The notes: generated by a model not told the origin, from the letters alone. DNA of 50,332 bases from Candidatus Saccharibacteria bacterium UBA1944 (GCA_002336935.1 DDEW01000003.1:1-50332); one strand, 5' to 3'; positions 16,506 through 25,421 are shown, counted from the stretch's first letter. Made by a program: numbers and translations.

Positions 16506-16525
16506 AAACGATAAGTGAGTAAGAG

Positions 16526-17053
16526 ATGAGTTTTGCATTGATTCAAAAAGTGAACGACGAGCAGAAAAAGCAGCAAGTCGTTGACGTTCGCAGCGGTGAT
16601 ACCGTACGCGTTCACCAGAAGATTAAAGAAGGTAACAAGATGCGCATTCAGATTTTTGAAGGCGTAGTAATTCGTACCGACAACAAGGGCCAGCACACGA
16701 GCCGCATCACTGTTCGCAAAATTGCCAGCGGTGTTGGTGTTGAAAAAAGCTTCATGCTCCATAGCCCGCTTGTCGAAAAAGTAGAAATTGTTCGCAGGAG
16801 CAAGGTTCGCCGTAATTTCCTCAGCTATCTTCGTGGTCGCAGCGGTAAGAGCGCGCGTCTCACAGCTGTTCAATTTGATCGCGAAGCCGTCAACTCTGTT
16901 AAGAATGATCATGCCGAAGAAGATGAAAAGGCAATGAAAGAGCAAAAAGCCGAAGAAGCTGCTGCAAAGCAAGCTGAAAAAGATGCAGAACAAGCTAAGC
17001 TGGATGCACAGGCTGCTGAAGTTGAAGCGCGTCACGCTTCGGCTGAAAAATAA
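16526..17053 (+). CDS. rplS: ribosomal protein bL19 with C-terminal extension
   Basis: The first ~115 residues are bL19: the DVRSGDTVRVHQKIKEG start, IQIFEGVVI, TVRKIASGVGVEKSFMLHSP and KVRRNFLSYLRGRSGKSARL. bL19 lies at the 30S-50S interface of the ribosome. A charged, Ala/Glu/Lys-rich tail of about 60 residues follows and is absent from standard L19. The gene lies directly downstream of the hammerhead ribozyme, so it may also be expressed by read-through from the RNA promoter and cleaved. Confidence 0.95.
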   Translation: MSFALIQKVNDEQKKQQVVDVRSGDTVRVHQKIKEGNKMRIQIFEGVVIRTDNKGQHTSRITVRKIASGVGVEKSFMLHSPLVEKVEIVRRSKVRRNFLSYLRGRSGKSARLTAVQFDREAVNSVKNDHAEEDEKAMKEQKAEEAAAKQAEKDAEQAKLDAQAAEVEARHASAEK

Positions 17054-17074
17054 TTTATAGATTTACGTATCCAT

Positions 17075-17100
17075 GACCCGCCAATTTGTGGCGGGTCTTT
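17075..17100 (+). terminator. rplS terminator
   Basis: GACCCGCC (17075-17082) pairs with GGCGGGTC (17090-17097), followed by TTT. Confidence 0.8.
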
Positions 17101-17110
17101 GCTATGCAAA

Positions 17111-17150
17111 AGTAGCCCTGCCTCAACCCATTGCTGGGTCAAGGCAGGGC
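17111..17150 (-). terminator. terminator of the 17184-17489 gene
   Basis: Two 16-nt arms (17115-17130 and 17135-17150) pair fully only on the minus-strand RNA, where two positions become G-U wobbles; on the plus strand they would be A-C mismatches. A short T-rich stretch follows on the minus strand. Confidence 0.7.
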
Positions 17151-17183
17151 CTTCCATTGCGTGGCGGCTACGCGCGCATCGAT

Positions 17184-17489
17184 CTACTCTTCCGGAGTCG
17201 GACCAAACCGAAGGACCTCTCCGTGCTTCAGGGCATCGATGCTTGCTTGCGCAGCGTCACGGTCGGTGGTGAAGCCAACAGCCAAGATGAGCTCGGCGAT
17301 CTGGGGTGAGGTTGCCTTGATGGTCTTGGCTGCATCCCCGATGTCGAACAGGCCGTAGAACAGCGGCATGGCGGTGTCGTCGCAGCGCTGCACGAGAGCG
17401 AAACGCACGAGCGACGCATTGGAGCGGACTTCAGAAGTCAGCTCTTGCTGCAGGCGAGTAGCCTCGCGTGTGTTATTGATTGGTGACAC
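17184..17489 (-). CDS. GC-rich small hypothetical protein
   Basis: This 101-residue soluble protein is not recognised. It starts at GTG 17489, five bases after an AGGAGG Shine-Dalgarno. Its codons end mostly in G or C, in contrast to rplS and rnhB on either side, yet its promoter (TTGAAT-N17-TATAGT, 17555-17527) is AT-rich. It has its own strand-specific terminator, so it is a complete monocistronic unit. Confidence 0.75.
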   Translation of the reverse strand: MSPINNTREATRLQQELTSEVRSNASLVRFALVQRCDDTAMPLFYGLFDIGDAAKTIKATSPQIAELILAVGFTTDRDAAQASIDALKHGEVLRFGPTPEE

Positions 17490-17526
17490 GATAGCCTCCT
17501 GGTTTGTAACGAGCAATGGATGATTT

Positions 17527-17555
17527 ACTATAACATAACTAAAGCTTTTATTCAA
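17527..17555 (-). promoter_or_regulatory. promoter of the 17184-17489 gene
   Basis: On the minus strand TTGAAT (17555-17550), 17-nt spacer, TATAGT (17532-17527); leader of about 30 nt. Confidence 0.65.
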
Positions 17556-17581
17556 TACTAAGCATAGCGTACAATGGAAGG

Positions 17582-18532
17582 ATGATCCTTGGTATTGATG
17601 AAGTTGGGCGTGGACCATGGGCGGGGCCACTTGTGGTTGGCGCAGTCGTACTTGGTGGTCATGTTCCTGTGGGAATTGACGACAGTAAAAAGCTTTCTAA
17701 AAAACGTCGCGAAGCGTTAGCTGATGCTATTTATGAAAGAGCAGAAGCGGTTGGGCTGGGCTGGGTAAGTGCAAATGAACTTGATCAGTTGGGTATGAGT
17801 GAAGCCTTGCGTGAAGCGACACGCCGAGCGGTACGGGCTATCCACACTCCCTATCACGAAATTATTATTGACGGCACGGTGAATTTTCTTTCCGGCACAC
17901 CCCTAGAGAAGTATGTTACCGTTTCGCCGAAAGCAGATAGCCTATTCCCAAGTGTGAGCGCGGCAAGCATTGTTGCCAAAGTAGCGAGGGATCGCTATAT
18001 GACCGAACAAGATGCTTTGTACCCCAATTATGGTTTTGCCGCACATGCAGGCTATGGTGTTGTTCGGCATCGGCAAGCGATTGAGGCCTATGGGGTAACA
18101 CCGTTGCATAGATTAAGCTTTGCACCATTAAAAAAGTTTCAAGTGGAGAAGCCCGTTGATGGGAGTGTAACGAAGCCGAGCACACCTCTAGCAAAGAACT
18201 CACGAGTAATCGGTAATGAAAGTGAAGAAGCCGCAGCGCAAGAGCTCGTACGACGAGGACACGAGCTACTTGAGCGAAACTGGCGTACAAAATGGTGTGA
18301 GATAGATATCGTGTCGCAACGCAAAGGTATCCTGTATTTCACTGAAGTTAAGCATCGTAAAACTGATACGGCAGGTGGCGGTATTGCAGCCATTACACCC
18401 AAAAAACAGCGCCAAATGGAGTTTGCCGCACGATTGTATGCAGCATCTTTTGGTGATGCCGATTTGCGACTCGTGGTTATCGTGACGACAAATGAACCGC
18501 CTCTAGTAATAGAATACTTAGAACTCAGTTAG
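17582..18532 (+). CDS. rnhB: RNase HII fused to a YraN (UPF0102) nuclease-like domain
   Basis: This 316-residue protein joins two domains. Residues 1-190 are RNase HII, with MILGIDEVGRGPWAG (catalytic Asp-Glu), IIIDGTVNF and KADSLFPSVSAASIVAKVAR. It removes RNA from RNA-DNA hybrids and misincorporated ribonucleotides. After a ~15-residue linker, residues ~205-316 are YraN-like: GNESEEAAAQELVRRGHELLERNWR, then CEIDIVS and LYFTEVKHR. These carry the E..ExK-type motif of a Holliday-junction-resolvase-like fold. The genes are often neighbours but separate elsewhere. TACAAT at 17570-17575 ends 7 nt before the ATG (leaderless). The 3' end overlaps the convergent aminopeptidase gene by 15 nt. Confidence 0.92.
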   Translation: MILGIDEVGRGPWAGPLVVGAVVLGGHVPVGIDDSKKLSKKRREALADAIYERAEAVGLGWVSANELDQLGMSEALREATRRAVRAIHTPYHEIIIDGTVNFLSGTPLEKYVTVSPKADSLFPSVSAASIVAKVARDRYMTEQDALYPNYGFAAHAGYGVVRHRQAIEAYGVTPLHRLSFAPLKKFQVEKPVDGSVTKPSTPLAKNSRVIGNESEEAAAQELVRRGHELLERNWRTKWCEIDIVSQRKGILYFTEVKHRKTDTAGGGIAAITPKKQRQMEFAARLYAASFGDADLRLVVIVTTNEPPLVIEYLELS

Positions 18533-21043
18533 TGCTGCGGCCACTGCTGGGCCATCACGCTCGAGCAATGCAATTCTGCCCTCAAGGTCGAGCACACCCA
18601 TGTCGATTGAGCGTGTGAGCGATGGATTATCGCGTAGCGGCGTAAAGAAGTTTCGATACTCTTGAAGTTGTTGTCGGGTGCCGAGTAAGTTGGCAGAATA
18701 GCGGGGGAAGTAGTCATGGCTTTTATCGCTTGCAAACGTCTTGTCAATCCATGGCCACTCCTGCCGCATCCAGTTCCAGGTAGCAGCCCGTCCGTCACGA
18801 TTGCGGAGCAGATTAACAAACCATCGTACAGTATCTTGGCTGCGAATCGTATGGGTATCAGTAAGGAGCCCTATAAGTCGCGTCAATACGGCTGCGTCTT
18901 TACTCGATGTGAGCGCCGCTGCAACATCATTCTGCAGGTCACTATTGGCAGTGGTGGTATAAAACTTCAAAAGATTATCAACAGTTGTGTCGTCATTGCC
19001 ATGGCGCACCGCAGTACTGAGAATAAGGCTGCGTAATTCTGGTGTCAATGATTCAGGTTTGTTCACGTGATATAGCTCAATGGCATGGTGAATTGCTGCT
19101 TCATCTTCGCTATATAACATGAGCCCAATGATGGTTGCGCGAAGTTTTGTATCATCTTCGCTTTCACCTAGTTTTGGGTCCCAGCCCAAGGTAGCGTACA
19201 ACGGCCGAGCTAGCTCCCCTGCGATACGACGCAAGTTTTTCTCGGCTGCCTGATCGTTTTCAACAAAGCGCTTAAGATCAGCAATAGCGAGCGCGATAAT
19301 ACCCCATACTTTTTCGTCGGTTTCGTGCCTGTAAGCTTGGAGCAGTGTCACAAGAGTAGCGCTGCTGGTGTAGCCTGCACGCGCGAGCATAAGCTGCTCA
19401 TGAAGAAACTGTGCCCGCTGAGTTTCGCTGAGCTTTCCTTGTGTAATCTCTGTGATAATTCTTTGACGAAGCGTTTCATCATAATTGACGATGTAGTGTC
19501 CACTATCGTCGCTATTAAGATGAAGTGCTCGTGGACTGGTATACGGAACTGATACAGACTGAGCATCAAGGAGGTCCGGAATACTGTCATCGTTACCGCG
19601 CAGGGGGATTGGCCATAGTGTGTCATCTGGTTTATGAGGTCCAACGAAGAACCTTTCTTGCGTAAGGGTAAGTGTGTCACTATCAAGCGCTGCAGTGACA
19701 ACGGGGTAGCCGCTTTGCGATATCCAGGCATTCATGAGTGCGCCGACGTCCTTGCCGCTGGCAGCAGATAAAGCATTCCATAGGTCATCGCCCGTAGTGT
19801 TGCCATACTCGTGGTCGGCAAAATATTGTTTTAGACCACTGCGGAAAGCCGCTTCACCAATCCAGGTTTGCATCATGCGGATCAAACGGCCACCCTTCGC
19901 ATACACGATGGCTCCGTCGAACAGGGAAGATATTTCATCAGGATGGTTGACGTCAACCTGCACTGACTGTACACCATCTATGCAATCGCGGCGAAGTGCC
20001 ATAACACCTTCGTTGGTGCTAAATTCAAACCACAAGTTCCACTGCGGATGAAATGCATTGGGTGCCAGGTATTCCATAACGGTTGCAAAGCTCTCATTGA
20101 GCCATAAGTTGTCCCACCACTGCATGGTGACGAGATTACCAAACCACTGATGGCTGAGTTCGTGTGCAACGACTTCTGCTACGTATTGTTTGCCTTCTAT
20201 GCTCACCGTCTCGGGATCTGCCAGCAGCGCGATTTCACGGTAGGTTACAAGCCCCCAGTTTTCCATTGCGCCGCTGCTAAAGTCGGGGAGGGCAACGTGA
20301 TCACTTTTGGGCAAAGGATATGGTGTGCTGAAATAATCATCAAAGAAGTCTATTGTTTGTGCGGCATGTTCAAGCGCGTAGGTAAGTGCAGCGGACGAGT
20401 GGGCTTTTGTAGCATACACATTCACTTCAACACCATGCTGTGTTGTAGTAGTTGCGCGCTGGAGGTTACCAACCACAAATGCAACCAAATAGCTGCTCAT
20501 GCGAGGTGTGGTAGCAAATTTGGTTGTGGTTCCTGCGGGCGATTGCTCCTGTGCTGTAATGGGCATATTGCTCAGCACAGTTTCGGCATCTTTGGTGATG
20601 AGGGTAATGTCGTAGGTAGCTTTCGCGGCAGGCTCATCAATGCACGGGAATGCTTCACGTGCGTGATGGCTTTCAAACTGGGTTGCGTATACTTCTTGCC
20701 TCGCATCGTCAACTGTGTAGTAGCAAGGGTATATTCCGTGCATCGCATCGGTAACTGAAAGTGTATAGGTAATCGCAATCTCTACTTCGCCAGTACCTTC
20801 GCTAGTAATAACAAGCTCATCGCCATTTATGACAAAAGAGTCGACGACACGATTATTAACGGTAATGCTCGTAATGGTAAGTGCTTTTGCGTGCAGAGTA
20901 ATAGTAGCCGAATTCTTTCGAGTGCCGTGAATAATGGCAGTACCAACCACATGGCGTTCAGGCAAGCAAATCTTCGTAAGATCCCATGTAAGCGAATATG
21001 ATTGAGGAATAAATTGTTCGAGGAGTCGAGAAACTTTTTGCAT
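18518..21043 (-). CDS. pepN: M1-family zinc aminopeptidase (PepN/ERAP-like)
   Basis: The 841-residue metalloaminopeptidase removes N-terminal residues from peptides. It has the substrate-anchoring SGAMENWG motif and the zinc site HELSHQWFGN with the downstream Glu in WLNESFA (HExxH-x18-E). An N-terminal beta domain and a C-terminal helical ERAP1_C-like half complete it. No signal peptide is seen, so it is probably cytoplasmic. A minus-strand TATAAT (complement of 21050-21055) ends 7 nt before the ATG and no Shine-Dalgarno is present. The divergent nuclease gene starts 35 nt away. Confidence 0.95.
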   Translation of the reverse strand: MQKVSRLLEQFIPQSYSLTWDLTKICLPERHVVGTAIIHGTRKNSATITLHAKALTITSITVNNRVVDSFVINGDELVITSEGTGEVEIAITYTLSVTDAMHGIYPCYYTVDDARQEVYATQFESHHAREAFPCIDEPAAKATYDITLITKDAETVLSNMPITAQEQSPAGTTTKFATTPRMSSYLVAFVVGNLQRATTTTQHGVEVNVYATKAHSSAALTYALEHAAQTIDFFDDYFSTPYPLPKSDHVALPDFSSGAMENWGLVTYREIALLADPETVSIEGKQYVAEVVAHELSHQWFGNLVTMQWWDNLWLNESFATVMEYLAPNAFHPQWNLWFEFSTNEGVMALRRDCIDGVQSVQVDVNHPDEISSLFDGAIVYAKGGRLIRMMQTWIGEAAFRSGLKQYFADHEYGNTTGDDLWNALSAASGKDVGALMNAWISQSGYPVVTAALDSDTLTLTQERFFVGPHKPDDTLWPIPLRGNDDSIPDLLDAQSVSVPYTSPRALHLNSDDSGHYIVNYDETLRQRIITEITQGKLSETQRAQFLHEQLMLARAGYTSSATLVTLLQAYRHETDEKVWGIIALAIADLKRFVENDQAAEKNLRRIAGELARPLYATLGWDPKLGESEDDTKLRATIIGLMLYSEDEAAIHHAIELYHVNKPESLTPELRSLILSTAVRHGNDDTTVDNLLKFYTTTANSDLQNDVAAALTSSKDAAVLTRLIGLLTDTHTIRSQDTVRWFVNLLRNRDGRAATWNWMRQEWPWIDKTFASDKSHDYFPRYSANLLGTRQQLQEYRNFFTPLRDNPSLTRSIDMGVLDLEGRIALLERDGPAVAAALTEF

Positions 21044-21049
21044 AGAACT

Positions 21050-21068
21050 ATTATATCAGAGGTATAAT
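21050..21068. promoter_or_regulatory. back-to-back -10 boxes of divergent leaderless genes
   Basis: Minus-strand TATAAT (21055-21050) serves pepN and plus-strand TATAAT (21063-21068) serves the HNH nuclease gene, 7 nt apart. The -35 region of each promoter must lie within the other promoter or gene. Confidence 0.75.
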
Positions 21069-21077
21069 AGCAGTAAG

Positions 21078-21824
21078 ATGCAACGAAGGCGGAGGGTTGT
21101 AGGAATAGTATTAATTGCGATAGCAATCGTGCTGTTTATGTTTGAGCAGCAATCATTTACTGCTCCGACGTATGTGCCCCAGACAAAGCCAGCGCCTACA
21201 ACTGCTGATGATGCTGCCGACGCTAGTATAGAAGAAACTACAGCAGCGGCCACGGTTCATCCGTCATTGGCACGAGATATTTTGCAACGCCTTGAAGTAA
21301 AGGGCAGGGCGCCCAAAACAGGTTATGAACGTACGCAATTTGGTGATGGTTGGCTGCTGGTTGGCAGTTGTGACATGCGAAATATTATTCTCAACCGCGA
21401 TCTTATGGATGCATCAGTCAACGATACTTGCAAGGTGACGAGTGGAGTGCTAGCCGATCCGTATACGGGTACTACCGTCACCTTTACACGGGGTAAAGAC
21501 ACAAGCGACATTGTGCAGATAGACCACGTTGTAGCGCTGAGCAATGCATGGCAGACAGGTGCACAGCAGCTAAGTGTCGAGCAGCGGATCGCATTTGCTA
21601 ATGACCCACTCGAGTTGTTGGCGGTTGATGGCAGCGCCAACCAAGCGAAGGGTGATGGCGATGCTGCCACATGGTTACCGGCCAACAAATCATTCCGCTG
21701 CCAATACGTAGCGAGGCAAATCGCAGTGAAATATAAGTATTCGCTATGGGTAACCGGTCCTGAAAAAGAGGCAATGCTACGGGTTTTGGAGGGCTGCCCA
21801 GAGCAATCGCTGCCATCACCCTAG
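21078..21824 (+). CDS. exported HNH nuclease (DUF1524-type)
   Basis: The 248-residue protein has basic residues, then one hydrophobic segment (about residues 7-21) acting as signal or anchor, and a Thr/Ala-rich linker. The DUF1524-like HNH domain holds IVQIDHVVALSNAWQTGAQ with its catalytic His, NDPLELLAVDGSANQAKGD, and ATWLPANKSFRCQYVARQI. Cysteines in SCDMRN, DTCKV, FRCQY and EGCPE could form disulfides outside the cell. Exported nucleases of this kind could release nucleotides for uptake, which fits an organism lacking de novo synthesis; that is inference. TATAAT ends 10 nt before the ATG. Confidence 0.88.
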   Translation: MQRRRRVVGIVLIAIAIVLFMFEQQSFTAPTYVPQTKPAPTTADDAADASIEETTAAATVHPSLARDILQRLEVKGRAPKTGYERTQFGDGWLLVGSCDMRNIILNRDLMDASVNDTCKVTSGVLADPYTGTTVTFTRGKDTSDIVQIDHVVALSNAWQTGAQQLSVEQRIAFANDPLELLAVDGSANQAKGDGDAATWLPANKSFRCQYVARQIAVKYKYSLWVTGPEKEAMLRVLEGCPEQSLPSP

Positions 21825-21846
21825 TGAGTAGTGTATACTAGGCACT

Positions 21847-22521
21847 ATGTTTTGGATGAAAAAGAAAAGTGTGCATGTGTATGAAATGCTTGCGGGGTTA
21901 TTTGTCATGACGCTTATTGTGAGCAATATTGCGAGTATCAAAATGGTGCAAGTGGGGCCTCTCATATTTGACGCAGGGACTATTCTATTCCCACTGGCGT
22001 ACATTGTGGGTGATATTGTGACGGAAGTATATGGCTTTCGAAAAATGCGTTCGCTCTTGTATGTTGGTATGACCACACTGCTACTCACGAGCGTAACATT
22101 TTGGTTAGTGGGGTTACTGCCCGCTGAGACTTCATGGAATAATCAAGCAGCATACGACAGCATTTTGGGCGTTGTGTGGCGTATTGTAGCGGCTAGTATA
22201 ACGGCACTATTTATTGGTGAGTTGCTTAATAGCTATGTGCTGGCTCGTATGAAGATTCACACCAAGGGCAAGCAGCTTTGGAGACGGCTTGTCGGCAGCT
22301 CGGCAGTAGGAGGATTGGTAGACACTACGGTCTTTTCGCTCATTGCCTTTGCTGGCACCATGCCCGCAGCAACACTCATGCAATTGATCATCACGGTTTT
22401 CTGTATCAAAATTGCTACGGAAATCGTGGTATCTCCACTAACCATTCGTCTCATTACGGTTATTAAACGGCACGAAAAAATCGATACTTTTGAGCACCCG
22501 ACACTACGCCTGGTTGACTAA
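21847..22521 (+). CDS. yhhQ: queuosine precursor transporter
   Basis: This 224-residue integral membrane protein has about six hydrophobic segments. It shows the YhhQ/PF02592 features: SNIASIKMVQVGPLIFDAGTILFPLAYIVGDIVTEVYG near the N-terminus and GGLVDTTVFSLIAFAG near the C-terminus. The family imports queuosine precursors such as preQ0 or preQ1. It converges with tgt (4-nt overlap), and queA lies beyond, so the three form a salvage set. TATACT at 21834-21839 ends 8 nt before the ATG (leaderless). Confidence 0.9.
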   Translation: MFWMKKKSVHVYEMLAGLFVMTLIVSNIASIKMVQVGPLIFDAGTILFPLAYIVGDIVTEVYGFRKMRSLLYVGMTTLLLTSVTFWLVGLLPAETSWNNQAAYDSILGVVWRIVAASITALFIGELLNSYVLARMKIHTKGKQLWRRLVGSSAVGGLVDTTVFSLIAFAGTMPAATLMQLIITVFCIKIATEIVVSPLTIRLITVIKRHEKIDTFEHPTLRLVD

Positions 22522-23762
22522 ATCACGACGCCAGTGGGTAGTGTATCACCGTAATAACGCGACAAGAATGATTGCTTAAGCTCAAAATAAGTAGCATCTT
22601 TTAATGATTCGCGAATTTGATCAACGGTTCGTACGACAAAACGCTCATTGTGAATACTGGCAAGTGTAGCACCTAAGATCTCGTCAGAGCGAAACAAGTG
22701 ATTTATATAGGCTCGTGTGTAGTGCTGGCAACTATAGCAGTCGCATTCACGATCGATAGGCGAAAAGTCGCCCTGGTACTTTGCATTGGTAATGTTGATG
22801 CGACCATCGTAGGTGTAGAGCGCGCCGTTACGAGCCTGGCGGGTGGGGGCAACGCAGTCAAATGTATCAACTCCATATTCAACGCCAAGGAACAAATCAG
22901 CTGGCTGCGAACCCATGCCGAGCAGGTGACGCGGTTTATCATCGGGTAGCGTTTCATTAACCCAGCGCACCACACTGGGAATCTCACCAGGCTCAAAGAC
23001 ACCACCTATGCCGTAGCCATCAAAGCCTAAGTTGCCAAGAAACGTGGCAGATTGTTTGCGAAGGCTTTCGTCCCGGGCACCCTGAACAACGCCGTAGAGT
23101 GCCTGTAGGTTCTCACCTTTAGCGATGTGCTCAGCGTTAAGCTCATCGTGGCGCGTCAAGCAGCGCTCGGCCCATTTATGAGTCCGGTCCATGGCCGCTT
23201 CAATGATGTCGTGCGAAGCGAGTGGTGCAGTTAACTCGTCAAACGCCATGTGAATGTCGGCGCCAATGGCATGCTGCAGTTCCATTGATGATTCTGGAGT
23301 CATCATAAGTTTTGTGCCGTCTATGTGGCTACGAAACTGTGCACCACTATCTGTTACTTTTGCCAATTGGTCTTTGGTGTGCGTTGCTTGCTTTGCATCG
23401 CCCTTTTGGGTGTGAGCAACGGCGTCGATGCCCTTTTTATAGGCAATCCCCAGGCTGAATACCTGGAATCCGCCGCTATCCGTAAACGTCGGACCGTCAT
23501 AGTTCATGAATGCACCTAACCCGCCTGCTGCTTGTACAATATCGGCGCCAGGACGCAACATCAAATGGTAGGTATTGGCCAAAATCGCTTGGCCACCGTA
23601 CTCCTTGACCTGCTCGGGCGTTAGTGCTTTGACGGTTGCCTTGGTACCGCCAACAATAAACGCCGGTGTTTCAATTTGCCCATGAGGAGTAGCAATAATA
23701 CCCGTGCGTGCGAGCGTGCCGTTAAGACGGTGAGTAATGGTGAACGAAAGCGCAGATGACAT
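22518..23762 (-). CDS. tgt: queuine tRNA-ribosyltransferase
   Basis: This 414-residue enzyme exchanges guanine-34 in tRNAs with GUN anticodons for preQ1. It shows PTFTDSGGFQVFSLG (catalytic-region Asp-Ser-Gly-Gly), ADIHMAFDELT, LYGVVQGA and GIGGVFEPGE. The zinc site is CDCYSCQHYTRAYINHLF. About 30-40 residues more than the usual 375-380 appear as extra stretches in the N-terminal half. Minus-strand TACAAT (complement of 23769-23774) ends 7 nt before the ATG, so it is leaderless. Confidence 0.95.
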   Translation of the reverse strand: MSSALSFTITHRLNGTLARTGIIATPHGQIETPAFIVGGTKATVKALTPEQVKEYGGQAILANTYHLMLRPGADIVQAAGGLGAFMNYDGPTFTDSGGFQVFSLGIAYKKGIDAVAHTQKGDAKQATHTKDQLAKVTDSGAQFRSHIDGTKLMMTPESSMELQHAIGADIHMAFDELTAPLASHDIIEAAMDRTHKWAERCLTRHDELNAEHIAKGENLQALYGVVQGARDESLRKQSATFLGNLGFDGYGIGGVFEPGEIPSVVRWVNETLPDDKPRHLLGMGSQPADLFLGVEYGVDTFDCVAPTRQARNGALYTYDGRINITNAKYQGDFSPIDRECDCYSCQHYTRAYINHLFRSDEILGATLASIHNERFVVRTVDQIRESLKDATYFELKQSFLSRYYGDTLPTGVVI

Positions 23763-23787
23763 ACACGTATTGTAGCAAACTATCAGG

Positions 23788-24294
23788 CTAGCCGTTGGCG
23801 AGGCGAATCACCGCATCAAAGCCGTCTTCATGCGATGGGGGATCAAGTCGTAAGTTTGTATGCATACGGCTGATCACAGCTTCGGGAACAAATCGTTCAC
23901 GCGCACGATTACGGGTTAGTACTGTTTCAAGCTCTGCAATCACGTGCACACAGACTACCATACGTGCACCATATTCTCGGTAACGTTCGATATCTCGCTC
24001 TCGCACGTGAAGGCTATTGTGTGTTGCGTCAACAATACACGATTGCCGTTGTGTGATAGCGCGTTCTACTCGCGAGTAAAGGTTACTCCAGACGTCACGG
24101 TCTCTGCTGAGGTCTGATTCGCTACCGGTAATTTCTTCACGGATTGCGTCACTTGATAGCACATCCAGGTCGAGCATGGTGCCGAGTTCACGGGCAATGG
24201 TTGATTTACCGCTGGCAGGTACGCCCGCCATCATAATGACACTCGGTGGTGTAAGATCGGTGAGGTCGGCTAGGCATGAGAATCGTTCGGACAT
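23788..24294 (-). CDS. small P-loop kinase
   Basis: This 168-residue protein has Walker A GVPASGKST at about residues 24-32, a downstream Asp pair (LSSDAIREEITG) and a conserved IVDATHNS (Walker B-like). An Arg-rich LID region (RNRARERFVPEAVISRM) follows. It belongs to the AAA_33/zeta-like kinase group with unknown substrate. ATG 24294 is chosen because TATAAT (complement of 24302-24307) ends 8 nt upstream; a longer frame would run through this promoter. It lies between queA and tgt but has its own promoter. Confidence 0.8.
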   Translation of the reverse strand: MSERFSCLADLTDLTPPSVIMMAGVPASGKSTIARELGTMLDLDVLSSDAIREEITGSESDLSRDRDVWSNLYSRVERAITQRQSCIVDATHNSLHVRERDIERYREYGARMVVCVHVIAELETVLTRNRARERFVPEAVISRMHTNLRLDPPSHEDGFDAVIRLANG

Positions 24295-24331
24295 AGCAGT
24301 AATTATATCATTTATTCTATTTTTCAAACTA

Positions 24332-25360
24332 TCAAATAATGAGCATGCTATCGCCATAGCTAAAGAACTTGTAACGCTCGGCAATAGCATGCTTATAGGC
24401 AGGCTTAAGGTTATCCCAACCAGCAAACGCGGCAGTGAGCATAAGCACCGTACTATCTGGCATATGAAAATTAGTAAGAAGGGCATCGATTGTTTTGAAC
24501 TTGTAGCCTGGGTACATGAATATATCTGCTTCGCCAGAAATCGTTTTTGCGGGGCCAGTAAGTATTTGCTGGTGTGAGTACTCAAGGGTACGAGTGACGG
24601 TTGTACCTAGTGCAACTACGCGGCGCCCTGATTGCTTGGCGTGTTGGATTGCCTCAATTGTAGCTGCAGGTACCTCAAAATATTCTTTGTGCATCGTGTG
24701 GTCGGCGACATTCTCAACCCGAATGGGCAAAAACGTGCCAAGCCCAACATGAAGCGTGGCATAGGCGACAACGACGCCCTTCGCCTTCAGCTGCTCAATA
24801 GTTTTATGTGTCATATTCAGGCTGGCCGTTGGCGCCGCAACGCTTCCTTGCTCTTTAGCAAAAACGGTTTGGTAACGCTCAATGTCGTTTTTGGTAGCAG
24901 CACGCCGCATGTACGGCGGCAATGGCACACTTCCATGTTCTTCGGCAATTTCAAGCAAGTCTTTTGTACTTTCAATGATTGCCATGCCATCATCAAGTAG
25001 CTGCTTCACGACAAGCTGATAATTACCAATGTGTAATATGTCGCCTTCGCGCAGGCGCTTTCGGTAGATGACTTTATGACTATGCCAATCATCATGTTTA
25101 CCATGCTTTTCAACGAGTACAAGCTCGCGTTTGCCACCACTTGGTTTGGTAGTGAGTAATCGAGCTTTAATCACCTTTGTATTGTTAATAACGAGCACGT
25201 CGCCCTTTTCGAGATACTCAACAATATCGCTATACGTACGATCTTCTACCTTACCAGAGGTTTTATGTAAAACAAGCAGCCTTGCATTGCCTCGGGTGGT
25301 AGGAGGGGTTGTTGCAATTAAATCGTCGGGCAAAGAGTAATGAAAATCGGCAGTATTCAT
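24332..25360 (-). CDS. queA: S-adenosylmethionine:tRNA ribosyltransferase-isomerase
   Basis: This 342-residue enzyme converts preQ1 in tRNA to epoxyqueuosine using the ribosyl part of AdoMet. Recognisable stretches are FHYSLPDDLIATTPP, GDVLVINNTKVIKARL, SVAAPTASLNMTHKTIEQL, VGLGTFLPIRVENV and GYKFKTIDALLTNFHMPDSTVLML. Length is normal. Minus-strand TATACT (complement of 25371-25376) ends 11 nt before the ATG; no Shine-Dalgarno. It completes the queuosine salvage set; no de novo genes (queC, D, E, F) are in the window. Confidence 0.95.
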   Translation of the reverse strand: MNTADFHYSLPDDLIATTPPTTRGNARLLVLHKTSGKVEDRTYSDIVEYLEKGDVLVINNTKVIKARLLTTKPSGGKRELVLVEKHGKHDDWHSHKVIYRKRLREGDILHIGNYQLVVKQLLDDGMAIIESTKDLLEIAEEHGSVPLPPYMRRAATKNDIERYQTVFAKEQGSVAAPTASLNMTHKTIEQLKAKGVVVAYATLHVGLGTFLPIRVENVADHTMHKEYFEVPAATIEAIQHAKQSGRRVVALGTTVTRTLEYSHQQILTGPAKTISGEADIFMYPGYKFKTIDALLTNFHMPDSTVLMLTAAFAGWDNLKPAYKHAIAERYKFFSYGDSMLII

Positions 25361-25393
25361 ATCACTGCACAGTATACGGCAATACGGTGTATA

Positions 25394-25421
25394 TTGACAA
25401 ATTACAAAAAAAGAGGATAAT
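25394..25421 (+). promoter_or_regulatory. promoter of the 25481 small gene
   Basis: TTGACA (25394-25399), 16-nt spacer, GATAAT (25416-25421); leader of about 55 nt ending in GAAAGGAACTCTC before GTG. Confidence 0.65.

Noticed and set aside
20150..20758. A 202-codon frame opposite pepN
   Set aside because: Shadow of the aminopeptidase gene: Cys-rich, no ribosome site and no family pattern.
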